DNA from: Oscillospiraceae bacterium
GTDB lineage: Bacteria; Bacillota; Clostridia; Oscillospirales; Ruminococcaceae
NCBI GenBank assembly: GCA_016303235.1
Contig: JAEDMB010000070.1
Span: 1 to 9,525 of the forward strand
Length of the DNA: 9,525 nt
Reading direction: 5' to 3'
This document shows, in pieces, positions 1 through 7,261 of the stretch. The translations under genes were made by a program, and so were the position numbers. Under the pieces are notes generated by a model. That model had not been told where the DNA came from. It saw only the letters and a program-made list of their open reading frames with translations, and ran no database searches. Each line of letters opens with the position of its first letter. Position 1 is the first letter of the stretch.

Positions 1-493
1 CATTTATAAAACCCTCAACGAACGGGAAGAAGTAGTTATGAAATACTTCCTGACCTGTTGCCGAAAGCGTACAAAGAGTACGTCCGTGAAACGAATTGAC
101 AAGAGTAATAATATTATGCCTTCCCTTGCCGTATTTATCAAAGCTGTATTTTCTTGCAAGCTTTATGGCACATTCATTAGCCTCTGCACCGCTGTTTCCG
201 AAGAATACTTTTGAATATCCCGTGGAACTGCAAAGCATTTCGGCAAAATCAGCCTGTACTTTAGTATAGTAATAATTAGAAGTATGCTGAAGGCTCTTAA
301 CCTGACTGCATACATAATCAACCCATTTTTCATTGCAGTAGCCGAGTGAATTTGTACCGATACCGCTACCGAAGTCTATATATTTTTTACCGTTCTCGTC
401 AACGCAGTTTCTATCCTTACCCTTTTCCATAACAAGCGGATAGCGTCCGTAAGTATGCATAACATTATTATTGAATTTTTCAATAGTATTCAT
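1..493 (-). CDS. argD: Acetylornithine aminotransferase, N-terminal part (runs off left edge)
   Basis: PLP-dependent class III aminotransferase that converts N-acetylglutamate semialdehyde and glutamate to N-acetylornithine and 2-oxoglutarate in the cytoplasm. About 164 N-terminal codons are present; the family is usually near 400 residues, and the PLP-binding lysine lies outside the window. Visible family signatures are FGSGIGTNSLG near residue 45, FFGNSGAEANECAIKLARK near residue 104 (cofactor phosphate-binding loop) and SFHGRTL near residue 138 (aromatic-His pair stacking on PLP). The ATG at 493 follows an AGGAGA ribosome site at 501-506. It is the last arginine gene visible in the operon, 42 bp after the DUF3592-like gene, and that gap holds a parS-like palindrome. 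Close paralogues (ornithine or succinylornithine aminotransferase) share these motifs, but the argB/argC/argJ context makes argD the best reading. Confidence 0.93.
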   Translation of the reverse strand, partial: MNTIEKFNNNVMHTYGRYPLVMEKGKDRNCVDENGKKYIDFGSGIGTNSLGYCNEKWVDYVCSQVKSLQHTSNYYYTKVQADFAEMLCSSTGYSKVFFGNSGAEANECAIKLARKYSFDKYGKGRHNIITLVNSFHGRTLCTLSATGQEVFHNYFFPFVEGFIN

Positions 494-517
494 AAGAAAA
501 TCTCCTCTGTTTTCATG

Positions 518-533
518 CGTTTCACGTGAAACG
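518..533. promoter_or_regulatory. parS-like 16-bp perfect palindrome, copy 1
   Basis: CGTTTCACGTGAAACG is a perfect inverted repeat between the end of the DUF3592-like gene (stop at 536-538) and the argD ribosome site (501-506). The inner 14 bp match the core of the Firmicutes parS site TGTTTCACGTGAAACA; only the outermost base pair differs (C/G instead of T/A). In RNA it could fold as a 6-bp stem with an ACGU loop. ParB binding is inferred from this match and has not been shown. Confidence 0.75.
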
Positions 534-535
534 TT

Positions 536-958
536 CTAATATTTCAGAAACATTATAACATCAGCAACAATCATAAATAGTCCGGAAAATAAAAGTATAA
601 AAGACAAATTGCTTTTGCTACCGTCATTTTCGATATGAAAGCGGTTAGTATTTTTTTTGTCATAGCAGATTTTAATAGTGTCTCCTCTTTTGAAACTGAT
701 GAAATCCTGATTGATAAAATAAGGATAAACGGCATTTATTTTTCTGCCGTCAGGAGTGCTGAACTCAACAACAGGCGAAACTGCCTTATAGGGAATTTTT
801 TTCATATATGCAGTTTTTTCGGCAAAATCGATAATAAGAGCCTCTGTAGAAATTCCCCGGCGGATTTTTCCTCTTGGTCTGTTTCTGATAATCAGACCGG
901 ATAAAATCATAACAGCACCCAGAATAAGCGGAACAGCAAATATCAGATTCTGAATCAT
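536..958 (-). CDS. DUF3592-like two-helix membrane protein
   Basis: A 140-residue protein with a hydrophobic helix at residues about 5-24, a basic stretch (RNRPRGKIRR, 25-34), a central soluble part, and a second hydrophobic helix at about 118-138. The central pattern VVEFSTPDGRKINA (63-76), then GDTIKICYDKKNTNRF (92-107), resembles the DUF3592 family, whose function is unknown. The ATG at 958 overlaps the argB stop codon (ATGA), so translation is probably coupled to argB. Nothing in the sequence links it chemically to arginine synthesis. Because it sits inside the arg operon it is presumably co-expressed; a role in membrane sensing or transport would be speculation. The family call is from pattern recognition and is moderately sure; the gene itself is secure. 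Confidence 0.82.
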   Translation of the reverse strand: MIQNLIFAVPLILGAVMILSGLIIRNRPRGKIRRGISTEALIIDFAEKTAYMKKIPYKAVSPVVEFSTPDGRKINAVYPYFINQDFISFKRGDTIKICYDKKNTNRFHIENDGSKSNLSFILLFSGLFMIVADVIMFLKY

Positions 959-1824
959 CTGAACTGAGTGCCTATTCCCTCATTTGAAAGAATTTCAATA
1001 AGTATGGAATGAGGGATTCTTCCGTCAATAATAGCCGTTTTCTTGACTCCACGTCTGACAGCCTCAACACAGCAATCTATTTTGGGAATCATACCACCCG
1101 AAATAATGCCCTGACTTTTCATAAATGGCACTTCACTTACATTAAGCGAAGGAATAAGTGTTGAGGGGTCATTTTTATCTCTTAACAATCCGGCAATATC
1201 AGTCATAAGAATAAGGTTTTCCGCACCGAGTTCCGCAGCAATTCTCGCCGCCGCAGTATCAGCATTGACATTATATGTAGCACCGAATTCATCTGTTGCA
1301 ACAGTAGCTATAACAGGAATATTTCCGTTTTTGAGAGTATCAAGAATAGGCTTTGTATTTACTTTCACAATATCGCCTACAAATCCCAAATCCTCACCGT
1401 TAGCACCTTTTTTCTTTTCAGCCATAAGCATCTGACCGTCAATACCGCATAAACCGACAGCACTGCCGTGATTATGAGCAAGAAGCTGAACAAGTTCCTT
1501 GTTTACTTTTCCGGCGAGAACCATTTTAACGACATCAACAGTAGCCTCATCAGTATATCTTAAACCATTTATAAATTTACTCTCAATACCGAGTTTATTA
1601 AGCATATCATTGATTTCAGGGCCACCGCCATGAACAAGAACAACTTTTATACCCACAAGTGAAAGCAATACAATATCACTCATAACAGCGTGTTTAAGTT
1701 CCGCATTAGTCATAGCGTTACCGCCGTATTTAACAACAACAATTTTATTGTTGTATTTCTGAATATAAGGAAGTGCATCATTAAGCACCTTTGCCCTCAC
1801 TCCATTGTCAATAGAATTCATCAT
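955..1824 (-). CDS. argB: Acetylglutamate kinase
   Basis: Phosphorylates N-acetylglutamate with ATP, the second step of the acetylated ornithine route. It is a cytoplasmic amino-acid-kinase-fold enzyme. With the start used here it has 289 residues, typical for the family. Visible motifs are VVVKYGGNAM (29-38, catalytic Lys32), LVHGGGPE (63-70, glycine-rich loop), GLRYTD (87-92), YNVNADTAAA (184-193), MTDIAGLL (207-214, Asp209) and GGMIPK (243-248, Lys248). The N-terminal helix and the C-terminal EILSNEGIGTQ resemble arginine-inhibited hexameric kinases, which fits a pathway with ArgJ where this step is the control point (inference). A TTG at 1836 extends the frame, but GGAG at 1831-1834 sits 6 bases before the ATG at 1824 and 9 before the ATG at 1821, so either ATG is the likely start. 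The gene overlaps the downstream membrane-protein gene by 4 bp. Confidence 0.96.
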   Translation of the reverse strand: MMNSIDNGVRAKVLNDALPYIQKYNNKIVVVKYGGNAMTNAELKHAVMSDIVLLSLVGIKVVLVHGGGPEINDMLNKLGIESKFINGLRYTDEATVDVVKMVLAGKVNKELVQLLAHNHGSAVGLCGIDGQMLMAEKKKGANGEDLGFVGDIVKVNTKPILDTLKNGNIPVIATVATDEFGATYNVNADTAAARIAAELGAENLILMTDIAGLLRDKNDPSTLIPSLNVSEVPFMKSQGIISGGMIPKIDCCVEAVRRGVKKTAIIDGRIPHSILIEILSNEGIGTQFR

Positions 1825-1855
1825 AAACATCTCCAAAAATAAAAAAGTTTTCGGT

Positions 1856-1913
1856 CAAGCCTTTTTCAAAAGGCTTGCGGGGGAGGTCCGGAGGGGGCAG
1901 AGTCCCCTCCGGA
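1856..1913. repeat. GC-rich double-hairpin intergenic repeat between argJ and argB
   Basis: Two back-to-back perfect inverted repeats fill the argJ-argB gap. One has arms CAAGCCTTTT (1856-1865) and AAAAGGCTTG (1868-1877) around a 2-base loop. The other has arms TCCGGAGGGG (1887-1896) and CCCCTCCGGA (1904-1913) around GCAGAGT. The stretch between and including the second hairpin is very GC-rich in an otherwise AT-rich window, and a T-rich tract follows on the minus strand (1840-1850). The design resembles short palindromic repeats scattered between genes in some Ruminococcaceae genomes; this is from memory and unverified. It could attenuate or process the argJ-argB message. The element begins directly after the argJ stop, whose C-terminus (ending DYRS) looks normal for the family. 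Confidence 0.75.
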
Positions 1914-1919
1914 AAAAGC

Positions 1920-3173
1920 TCAGCTTCTGTAATCTCCGTTAATCTTAACGTAATCGTATGTAAGGTCACAGCCCCACGCAACGGCACTGCAATCGCCCTC
2001 ATTGAGAGAAATATAAATCTGAATTTCTTCTTCCTGAAGAATTTCCTTAGCCTTTTCTTCGGAGAACTCAACACCAGCACCGTCACGGCAGACAGCAATT
2101 ATACCCTTTTCAGAACCGATATTTACATCGACCTTTGAAATATCAAAATTAGCGTCCGCATAACCGACAGCACAGAGAATACGTCCCCAGTTGGCATCTT
2201 CACCGAACATTGCAGCCTTGAAAAGACTTGAAGTTATAACGGATTTTGCAACAGTTTCCGCAGTCTTTTCAGAAGATGCACCAACACATGCACATTCAAT
2301 TAACTTTGTAGCACCTTCACCGTCACGAGCCATCATTCTTGCAAGATTCATCATAACAGCATAGAGAGCATTTCTGAACTTTTCAAAATTATCATCTTCA
2401 CAGTCAATAATTTTGTTTCCGCAGGTACCCGATGCCATAACGCATACCATATCATTTGTAGATGTATCACCGTCAACGCTTACACGGTTAAGAGTTATCT
2501 TAACAACATCACTCAAAGCACGCTGTAAAAGTTCCGGACTGATATTCACATCAGAAGTAATAAAAGTGAGAGTAGTAGCCATATTGGGATGAATCATGCC
2601 ACTTCCCTTAAGCATACCGCCCATAGTACAGATTTTACCGTCAATTTCAAATTCAACAGCAACTTCCTTAGGCATAGTATCAGTAGTCATAATAGCTTCA
2701 ACAGCTCTTGAATTTCCGTCATAAGTAAGACCGTCACAAAGTGACTTCATACCCTTTTCAATAGGTTCAATGGGAAGTATCTGACCTATAACACCGGTAG
2801 ATGCTACAATAACATCTTTTTCATCAATACCGAGTTCTTCGGCAACGAGACTGCACATTTTTTCAGCCTTTGCAACACCGTCCGAGTTGCAGGTGTTAGC
2901 ATTTACTGAATTTACAATAACAGCCTTAGCCATACCGTTCTGAAGGTGTTCCTTAGTAACCTGAATCGGAGCTCCCTTTACTTTATTAGTAGTATATACA
3001 GCAGCGGCAGTACACATATTATCAGCAAGAATCAGAGCAATATCATTTTTCTTCTTTGTAACGGAAGCACCCGCATGAGCAAGTCCGCACTGAATACCAT
3101 TAGCTTTGAATCCCTTTGCAGCACATACACCGCCGTCAATAAATTTTATTCCTTCAACTTTTTTAAGTTCCAT
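1920..3173 (-). CDS. argJ: Glutamate N-acetyltransferase / ornithine acetyltransferase
   Basis: Transfers the acetyl group from N-acetylornithine to glutamate, releasing ornithine and regenerating N-acetylglutamate, which makes the pathway cyclic. Some members also use acetyl-CoA; the sequence alone does not settle this. The protein has 417 residues, slightly longer than the usual ~400-410. It is an N-terminal-nucleophile protein that cleaves itself into two chains: the motif KGSGMIHPNMATTL (189-202) places the cut between Ala199 and Thr200, with Thr200 the new N-terminal nucleophile. STGVIG (125-130) provides the Thr-Gly oxyanion hole, and the C-terminal VKINGDYRS matches the usual family ending. 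The ATG at 3173 has only a modest ribosome site (AGGT around 3181-3184). It lies 47 bp after argC; that gap contains a parS-like palindrome. Confidence 0.96.
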   Translation of the reverse strand: MELKKVEGIKFIDGGVCAAKGFKANGIQCGLAHAGASVTKKKNDIALILADNMCTAAAVYTTNKVKGAPIQVTKEHLQNGMAKAVIVNSVNANTCNSDGVAKAEKMCSLVAEELGIDEKDVIVASTGVIGQILPIEPIEKGMKSLCDGLTYDGNSRAVEAIMTTDTMPKEVAVEFEIDGKICTMGGMLKGSGMIHPNMATTLTFITSDVNISPELLQRALSDVVKITLNRVSVDGDTSTNDMVCVMASGTCGNKIIDCEDDNFEKFRNALYAVMMNLARMMARDGEGATKLIECACVGASSEKTAETVAKSVITSSLFKAAMFGEDANWGRILCAVGYADANFDISKVDVNIGSEKGIIAVCRDGAGVEFSEEKAKEILQEEEIQIYISLNEGDCSAVAWGCDLTYDYVKINGDYRS

Positions 3174-3203
3174 ATCTAAAACCTGCCTTAAAAAATCAAA
3201 TTA

Positions 3204-3219
3204 CGTTTCACGTGAAACG
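3204..3219. promoter_or_regulatory. parS-like 16-bp perfect palindrome, copy 2
   Basis: The same CGTTTCACGTGAAACG sequence, one base beyond the argC stop codon (3221-3223) and about 30 bp before the argJ start. It occupies much of the 47-bp spacer. No promoter-like sequence is evident around it, so a classical operator role at this copy is doubtful. Confidence 0.75.
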
Positions 3220-3220
3220 C

Positions 3221-4168
3221 TTAAACAAGACCAGTAGTTTCATCAATACCCATCATAATATTAAGGCACTGAACCGCCGCACCGCTTGCACCTTTTCCGA
3301 GATTGTCAAGACGAGAACACAAGAGAATCTGTTCATCATTACCGAATACAAAAATCTGCATTTTATTCAGTCCGCTTAATGTATTTGAAGCAAGGAAGAA
3401 AGCTTTCTGTTCATCATCGGACATAAGAGGCATAACCTCAACAAGCTTAGCACCCTCATAATGTTTCTGATACATTTCGTGAACCTGTTCCGGAGTGATT
3501 TTTCTGTCAAGAAGTCTTGTCTGAATCGGAACAGATACAACCATACCGCTGAAATAGTCACAAACCATAGGATTGAACATCGGTTTGAATTTCAGACCGG
3601 AAATTTTCTGCATTTCGGGTAAATGCTTATGCTGTTGAGAAAGAGCATACTGACGGGGACTGTTAAATTCCTCAGGCTTTTCATCGCCCTCATAAACTGC
3701 AATAGCTTTTTTACCCGCACCGCTGTAACCGGAAGTAGCATAAGCAAACACAGGAAAATCATCAGGAATGATATTATTTGCAACAAGAGGATAAACAATA
3801 GAATTAAATCCGCTTGCATAGCACCCCGGAACAGCTACTCTGTTTGAATTTCTTATTTTCTCACGGAAAGCGGGAGAAAGTTCCGGAAAACCGTATGCCC
3901 ATTCGGGATTTGTACGGTGAGCGGTTGAAGCGTCAATAATTCTGACATGGTCATTATTTACGAAAGAAACAGCCTCTCTTGAAGCGGAATCGGGCAGACA
4001 AAGGAAAGTAAAATCGGAGCTGTTTATAAGCCTTGCCCTTTCAGCAGAATCCTTGCGTTTTTCCTCTGAAATTCTGATAATTTCAATATCGTTTCTTCCC
4101 TCGAATCTCTCCATAATTTTAAGACCGGTAGTACCTTCCTGACCGTCTATATAAACTTTAACAGACAT
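3221..4168 (-). CDS. argC: N-acetyl-gamma-glutamyl-phosphate reductase (short type)
   Basis: NADPH-dependent reduction of N-acetylglutamyl phosphate to the semialdehyde, the third step of the acetylated route. The 315-residue length, the start MSVKVYIDGQEGTTGL (nucleotide-binding GxxGxxG-like turn, residues 9-15) and the active-site VPGCYASGF (113-121, nucleophile Cys116) match the short class of ArgC rather than the ~340-residue class. Other conserved stretches are CLPDSASREAV (57-67), DASTAHR (79-85), SGYSGAGK (146-153) and the QQHKHLPEM segment (178-186) with the expected catalytic His. The ATG at 4168 is preceded by GGGAGG (4180-4185), spacing 11. It follows the small membrane-protein gene by 45 bp, again with a palindrome in the gap. 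Confidence 0.96.
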   Translation of the reverse strand: MSVKVYIDGQEGTTGLKIMERFEGRNDIEIIRISEEKRKDSAERARLINSSDFTFLCLPDSASREAVSFVNNDHVRIIDASTAHRTNPEWAYGFPELSPAFREKIRNSNRVAVPGCYASGFNSIVYPLVANNIIPDDFPVFAYATSGYSGAGKKAIAVYEGDEKPEEFNSPRQYALSQQHKHLPEMQKISGLKFKPMFNPMVCDYFSGMVVSVPIQTRLLDRKITPEQVHEMYQKHYEGAKLVEVMPLMSDDEQKAFFLASNTLSGLNKMQIFVFGNDEQILLCSRLDNLGKGASGAAVQCLNIMMGIDETTGLV

Positions 4169-4191
4169 TAAACAGAGAACCTCCCTTATAC

Positions 4192-4207
4192 CGTTTCACG
4201 TGAAACG
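4192..4207. promoter_or_regulatory. parS-like 16-bp perfect palindrome, copy 3
   Basis: The identical CGTTTCACGTGAAACG, here extended to 18 bp of perfect symmetry (4191-4208, outer C/G). It lies between the small membrane-protein stop (4214-4216) and the argC ribosome site (4180-4185), within a 45-bp spacer. Confidence 0.75.
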
Positions 4208-4213
4208 GAGCAA

Positions 4214-4438
4214 TTATTTTTTATGTTTTTCATCATCGGAATCATTAAAATCGTCATCATATTTAAAGGAATGCCATACACTTACCGAAAGAGTACCCAC
4301 AACTATAAGAATACGCCATACAATCGGAACCCACCAGTATACAGCAATCCACATACCCATAACAAGTTCGCCGACAACCCATATAACACCTGCAAGGAGC
4401 GTTAAACCGATAATAAAAGTAAAATCATTCTTTTTCAT
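4214..4438 (-). CDS. Small two-helix membrane protein inside the arg operon
   Basis: A 74-residue protein that I do not recognise. Residues about 6-27 and 29-53 are hydrophobic and Trp-rich (GVIWVVGELVMGMWIAVYWW region), giving one helical hairpin. The C-terminal tail (59-74, YDDDFNDSDDEKHKK) is strongly acidic with a basic end and probably cytoplasmic. The ATG at 4438 starts only 3 bases after the argH stop (TAA at 4442-4444) and lacks a good ribosome site, so re-initiation by ribosomes finishing argH is likely. The tight spacing supports a real gene rather than a chance frame; the overlapping plus-strand frames are AT-rich shadows. No function can be assigned. A small membrane partner of a transporter or regulator is possible but unsupported. 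Confidence 0.7.
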   Translation of the reverse strand: MKKNDFTFIIGLTLLAGVIWVVGELVMGMWIAVYWWVPIVWRILIVVGTLSVSVWHSFKYDDDFNDSDDEKHKK

Positions 4439-4441
4439 ATA

Positions 4442-5821
4442 TTAAATACCAAGAGCCTTGGCAGTAATTTCAAGCTGATACTTAACAGCATCGGGAGAAG
4501 GCCCTCCCTCTGACTTACGCTCTCTCACACAAGTATCAAGACTGATAGCATTATAAACATCATCATCAAAAAGTTCAGTCATTTTTCTGTATTCATCAAG
4601 AGGAAGTGTCTCAAGAGTCAGCCCCTTTTCAATACAGAGTGCAACAAGAGTACCCGTAATTTTATAGGCATCTCTGAAAGGCATACCCTTTTTAACAAGA
4701 TAGTCAGCACAGTCAGTAGCATTAATAAATCCCTTTGCGGAGGCATTACGCATATTATCCTTAAGCACACGCATAGTAGCAAGCATAGGAATAAAAGTCT
4801 TTACACAGAGCTTTACATTGTCAACAGCATCAAATATAGCCTCCTTATCCTCCTGCATATCCTTATTATATGCAAGCGGAAGACCTTTCAGCATAGTAAG
4901 GAGAGTAATCAAATCACCGTTTACTCTGCCCGTCTTTCCTCTGATTAATTCGGTAACATCAGGATTTTTCTTTTGTGGCATAATAGAAGAACCAGTAGCA
5001 TAAGCGTCATCAAGTTCGATGAACTTGAATTCCCATGAACACCACATGACAATTTCTTCGGAAAATCTTGAAAGATGAGTCATAATCAAAGACAATGCAC
5101 AGCAGAGTTCAACGCAGAAATCACGGTCAGAAACACCGTCAAGACTGTTAGCCATAGGAGCAGTAAATCCGAGCAAATCGGAAGTCTGTTTTCTGTTGGT
5201 TTTGTAAGTAGTGCCAGCCAATGCACCACTGCCGAGAGGACAGTAATTCATACGTTTAGCAGTATCGTCAAGCCTTTCAATATCACGGATAAGCATCTGA
5301 ACATAAGCAAGCAGATGATGAGCAAATGTAACAGGCTGGGCTCTCTGAAGATGAGTATACCCCGGCATAACAGTTTCAGTATGTTCTTTAGCCATATTGT
5401 ATATGGTAACAGCAAGTTCCTTTACAAGAGCCTTTATTTCAGAGATTTCATCACGCAGATAAAGACGAATATCAACAGCAACCTGGTCATTTCTTGAACG
5501 TGCAGTGTGAAGTCTTTTGCCGACATCGCCGAGACGCTTTGTGAGTTCAGCCTCAATAAACATATGAATATCTTCAGCGGAAGGGTCAAGCATAAGCTTT
5601 CCGGATTCTATATCCGCAAGAATACCCTTTAAGCCTTCAATAATCTTAACGCTGTCCTCTTTCGGAATAATACCGCAGTCGCCGAGCATAGTCGCATGAG
5701 CGATACTTCCCTGAATATCATGTTTATACATTCTGCCGTCAAAAGCGATAGAAGAATTGAAAGCGTTGACAGTATCATCAATTTTTTTGGAAAATCTTCC
5801 AGCCCACATCATATCAGCCAT
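4442..5821 (-). CDS. argH: Argininosuccinate lyase
   Basis: Splits argininosuccinate into arginine and fumarate, the last step of the pathway. It belongs to the fumarase/aspartase superfamily and normally works as a homotetramer. With the ATG at 5821 it has 459 residues, the usual family length, starting MADMMWAGRFSKK. AAGGAG at 5831-5836 lies 9 bases upstream. The frame stays open to 5980, but that extra 53-codon stretch crosses a palindrome and lacks family similarity, so it is not used. Motifs are HTARSRNDQV (105-114), GYTHLQRAQP (154-163, catalytic His) and the superfamily signature GSSIMPQKKNPD (277-288, catalytic Ser in the flexible loop). It follows argG by 171 bp, an unusually long gap for this operon, holding a hairpin and inverted repeats. 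Confidence 0.96.
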   Translation of the reverse strand: MADMMWAGRFSKKIDDTVNAFNSSIAFDGRMYKHDIQGSIAHATMLGDCGIIPKEDSVKIIEGLKGILADIESGKLMLDPSAEDIHMFIEAELTKRLGDVGKRLHTARSRNDQVAVDIRLYLRDEISEIKALVKELAVTIYNMAKEHTETVMPGYTHLQRAQPVTFAHHLLAYVQMLIRDIERLDDTAKRMNYCPLGSGALAGTTYKTNRKQTSDLLGFTAPMANSLDGVSDRDFCVELCCALSLIMTHLSRFSEEIVMWCSWEFKFIELDDAYATGSSIMPQKKNPDVTELIRGKTGRVNGDLITLLTMLKGLPLAYNKDMQEDKEAIFDAVDNVKLCVKTFIPMLATMRVLKDNMRNASAKGFINATDCADYLVKKGMPFRDAYKITGTLVALCIEKGLTLETLPLDEYRKMTELFDDDVYNAISLDTCVRERKSEGGPSPDAVKYQLEITAKALGI

Positions 5822-5849
5822 AATAAAAAACTCCTTTATAATAATTCGA

Positions 5850-5932
5850 AATTCGGAAAACAGAATCGTTGCGGAGCGTTTCACGTGAAACGCTGTAAAA
5901 CAAAAGTGATTCAATATTCCGCATTCCGAATT
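5850..5932. repeat. Imperfect inverted repeat enclosing the fourth palindrome
   Basis: Outer arms AATTCGGAA (5850-5858) and TTCCGAATT (5924-5932) are perfect complements, with inner partial matches GAATC (5863-5867) and GATTC (5908-5912). At its centre lies the 20-bp perfect palindrome 5875-5894. The whole could form a cruciform in DNA or a long hairpin in the argG-argH message. The simple ATTCCG/CGGAAT motifs look like low-complexity intergenic repeat material. Confidence 0.6.
5877..5892. promoter_or_regulatory. parS-like 16-bp perfect palindrome, copy 4
   Basis: The same 16-mer, here with the longest symmetry in the window: AGCGTTTCACGTGAAACGCT (5875-5894, 20 bp). It lies in the argG-argH gap, about 55 bp before the argH start, and is nested inside a wider inverted repeat. 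Confidence 0.75.
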
Positions 5933-5940
5933 AGATAGAG

Positions 5941-5970
5941 GACAGTCCGCCTGAAGAAAAGCGAACTGCC
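5941..5970 (-). other. RNA hairpin in the argG-argH spacer
   Basis: On the minus-strand message GGCAGUUCGC (5970-5961) can pair with GCGGACUGUC (5950-5941) over 10 pairs including two G-U pairs, around a 10-base loop. No U run follows, so it is not a classical terminator. It could stabilise the upstream argG message or partly lower downstream expression. The role is inferred. Confidence 0.45.
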
Positions 5971-5992
5971 CGTTTATCATAAAAATATTGAA

Positions 5993-7225
5993 TTACTTGT
6001 TATTTCTTTTCTGGTCGAGCTTAGCCTTAACGTGAATCGGGAGACCGAAAAGGTTAATAAATCCGTTAGCATCAGCCTGATTGTAAACTTCATCAGCATC
6101 GAAAGTAGCAACTTCTTCATCATAGAGAGTATAAGGAGAAGTAACACCAGCATTGATGATATTACCCTTGTAGAGCTTGAGCTTGACATCGCCAGTAACA
6201 GTTTCCTGAGTCTTGTCAACGAAAGCAGTAAGAGCTTCACGGAGAGGAGTATACCACTGACCGTTATAAACAATATCAGCGAACTTGATAGAGAGATACT
6301 GCTTCATTCTTGCAGTTTCCTTGTCAAGAGTAATAGTTTCAAGAACATCATGAGCGTGATAAAGGATAGTACCGCCGGGAGTTTCATAAACGCCTCTTGA
6401 CTTCATACCAACAAGACGATTTTCAACGAGGTCAGCAAGACCGATACCGTTTTCACCGCCGAGCTTGTTAAGAGTCTCAACGATTTCAACACCGCCCATT
6501 TCCTTGCCGTCAATAGCAGTAGGAATACCCTTTTCAAAGTGGATAGTAACATAAGTCGGCTTGTCAGGAGCCATTATAGGAGAAACGCCGAGTTCAAGGA
6601 AACCTTCCTTTTCGTACTGCGGTTCATTGGCAGGATTTTCGAGGTCAAGACCTTCATGGGAAAGGTGCCAGATATTCTTGTCCTTTGAATAGTTAGTTTC
6701 ACGGTTAATCTTGAGAGGGATATTGTGAGCTTCAGCGTAATCGATTTCTTCATCTCTTGACTTGATATCCCATTCTCTCCATGGAGCGATGATAGTCATA
6801 TCAGGAGCGAAAGCCTTGATAGCAAGTTCAAAACGAACCTGGTCATTACCCTTACCTGTACAGCCGTGACAGATAGCGTCTGCACCTTCAGCGAGAGCTA
6901 TTTCGCAGATTCTCTTAGCGATAATCGGACGAGCGAAAGAAGTACCGAGAAGATACTTATTTTCATAAACAGCACCAGCCTGAACAGTCGGGAAAACATA
7001 TTCATTTACGAAAACGTCCTTTAAGTCCTCAACATAGAGCTTTGAAGCACCGGTTTTCTTAGCCTTTTCTTCGAGTCCGTCAAGTTCAGTACCCTGACCA
7101 ACATCGGCAGAAACTGCAATAACTTCGCAGTTGTTGTAATTTTCCTTAAGCCACGGAATGATAATAGAAGTATCAAGACCGCCCGAATAAGCAAGAACGA
7201 CCTTTTTGATTTCTTTTTTAGCCAT
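5993..7225 (-). CDS. argG: Argininosuccinate synthase
   Basis: ATP-dependent condensation of citrulline and aspartate to argininosuccinate in the cytoplasm. The protein has 410 residues, normal for the family. The N-terminal ATP pyrophosphatase loop is LAYSGGLDTS (11-20). Other signatures are DVGQG (41-45), GTSFARP (94-100, citrulline/aspartate region) and CHGCTGKGNDQVRFE (119-133). The ATG at 7225 is preceded by a perfect AGGAGG (7234-7239), spacing 8. It is the first gene of the leftward operon, directly downstream of two strong promoters, and is followed after 171 bp by argH. Promoter P1 would give a leader of only about 30 bases, so leader-RNA control (T-box, riboswitch) is not indicated; operator control by ArgR is more likely. 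Confidence 0.97.
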   Translation of the reverse strand: MAKKEIKKVVLAYSGGLDTSIIIPWLKENYNNCEVIAVSADVGQGTELDGLEEKAKKTGASKLYVEDLKDVFVNEYVFPTVQAGAVYENKYLLGTSFARPIIAKRICEIALAEGADAICHGCTGKGNDQVRFELAIKAFAPDMTIIAPWREWDIKSRDEEIDYAEAHNIPLKINRETNYSKDKNIWHLSHEGLDLENPANEPQYEKEGFLELGVSPIMAPDKPTYVTIHFEKGIPTAIDGKEMGGVEIVETLNKLGGENGIGLADLVENRLVGMKSRGVYETPGGTILYHAHDVLETITLDKETARMKQYLSIKFADIVYNGQWYTPLREALTAFVDKTQETVTGDVKLKLYKGNIINAGVTSPYTLYDEEVATFDADEVYNQADANGFINLFGLPIHVKAKLDQKRNNK

Positions 7226-7261
7226 TTTAAAGACCTCCTGTTAAATAATAATGCTTATATA

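Noticed and set aside
84..92. CGTGAAACG resembling a half palindrome
   Set aside because: It lies in the argD coding sequence for the conserved SFHGR motif and lacks the second half; similar half-sites such as GTTTCAC in argG are also coding.
1825..1836. TTG start of argB at 1836
   Set aside because: The GGAG that would serve as ribosome site overlaps this codon and the next; the ATGs at 1824/1821 are correctly spaced from it.
1808..2138. Open frames on both strands across the end of argJ
   Set aside because: They are shadows of argJ and of the GC-rich hairpin repeat, with no plausible protein.
5075..5497. 140-codon plus-strand open frame opposite argH
   Set aside because: It has no ribosome site and low-complexity content, and lies wholly opposite the well-supported argH frame.
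5822..5980. 53-codon N-terminal extension of argH
   Set aside because: The frame is open, but it runs through a palindrome and repeats. The ATG at 5821 has a good AAGGAG and gives the usual family length.
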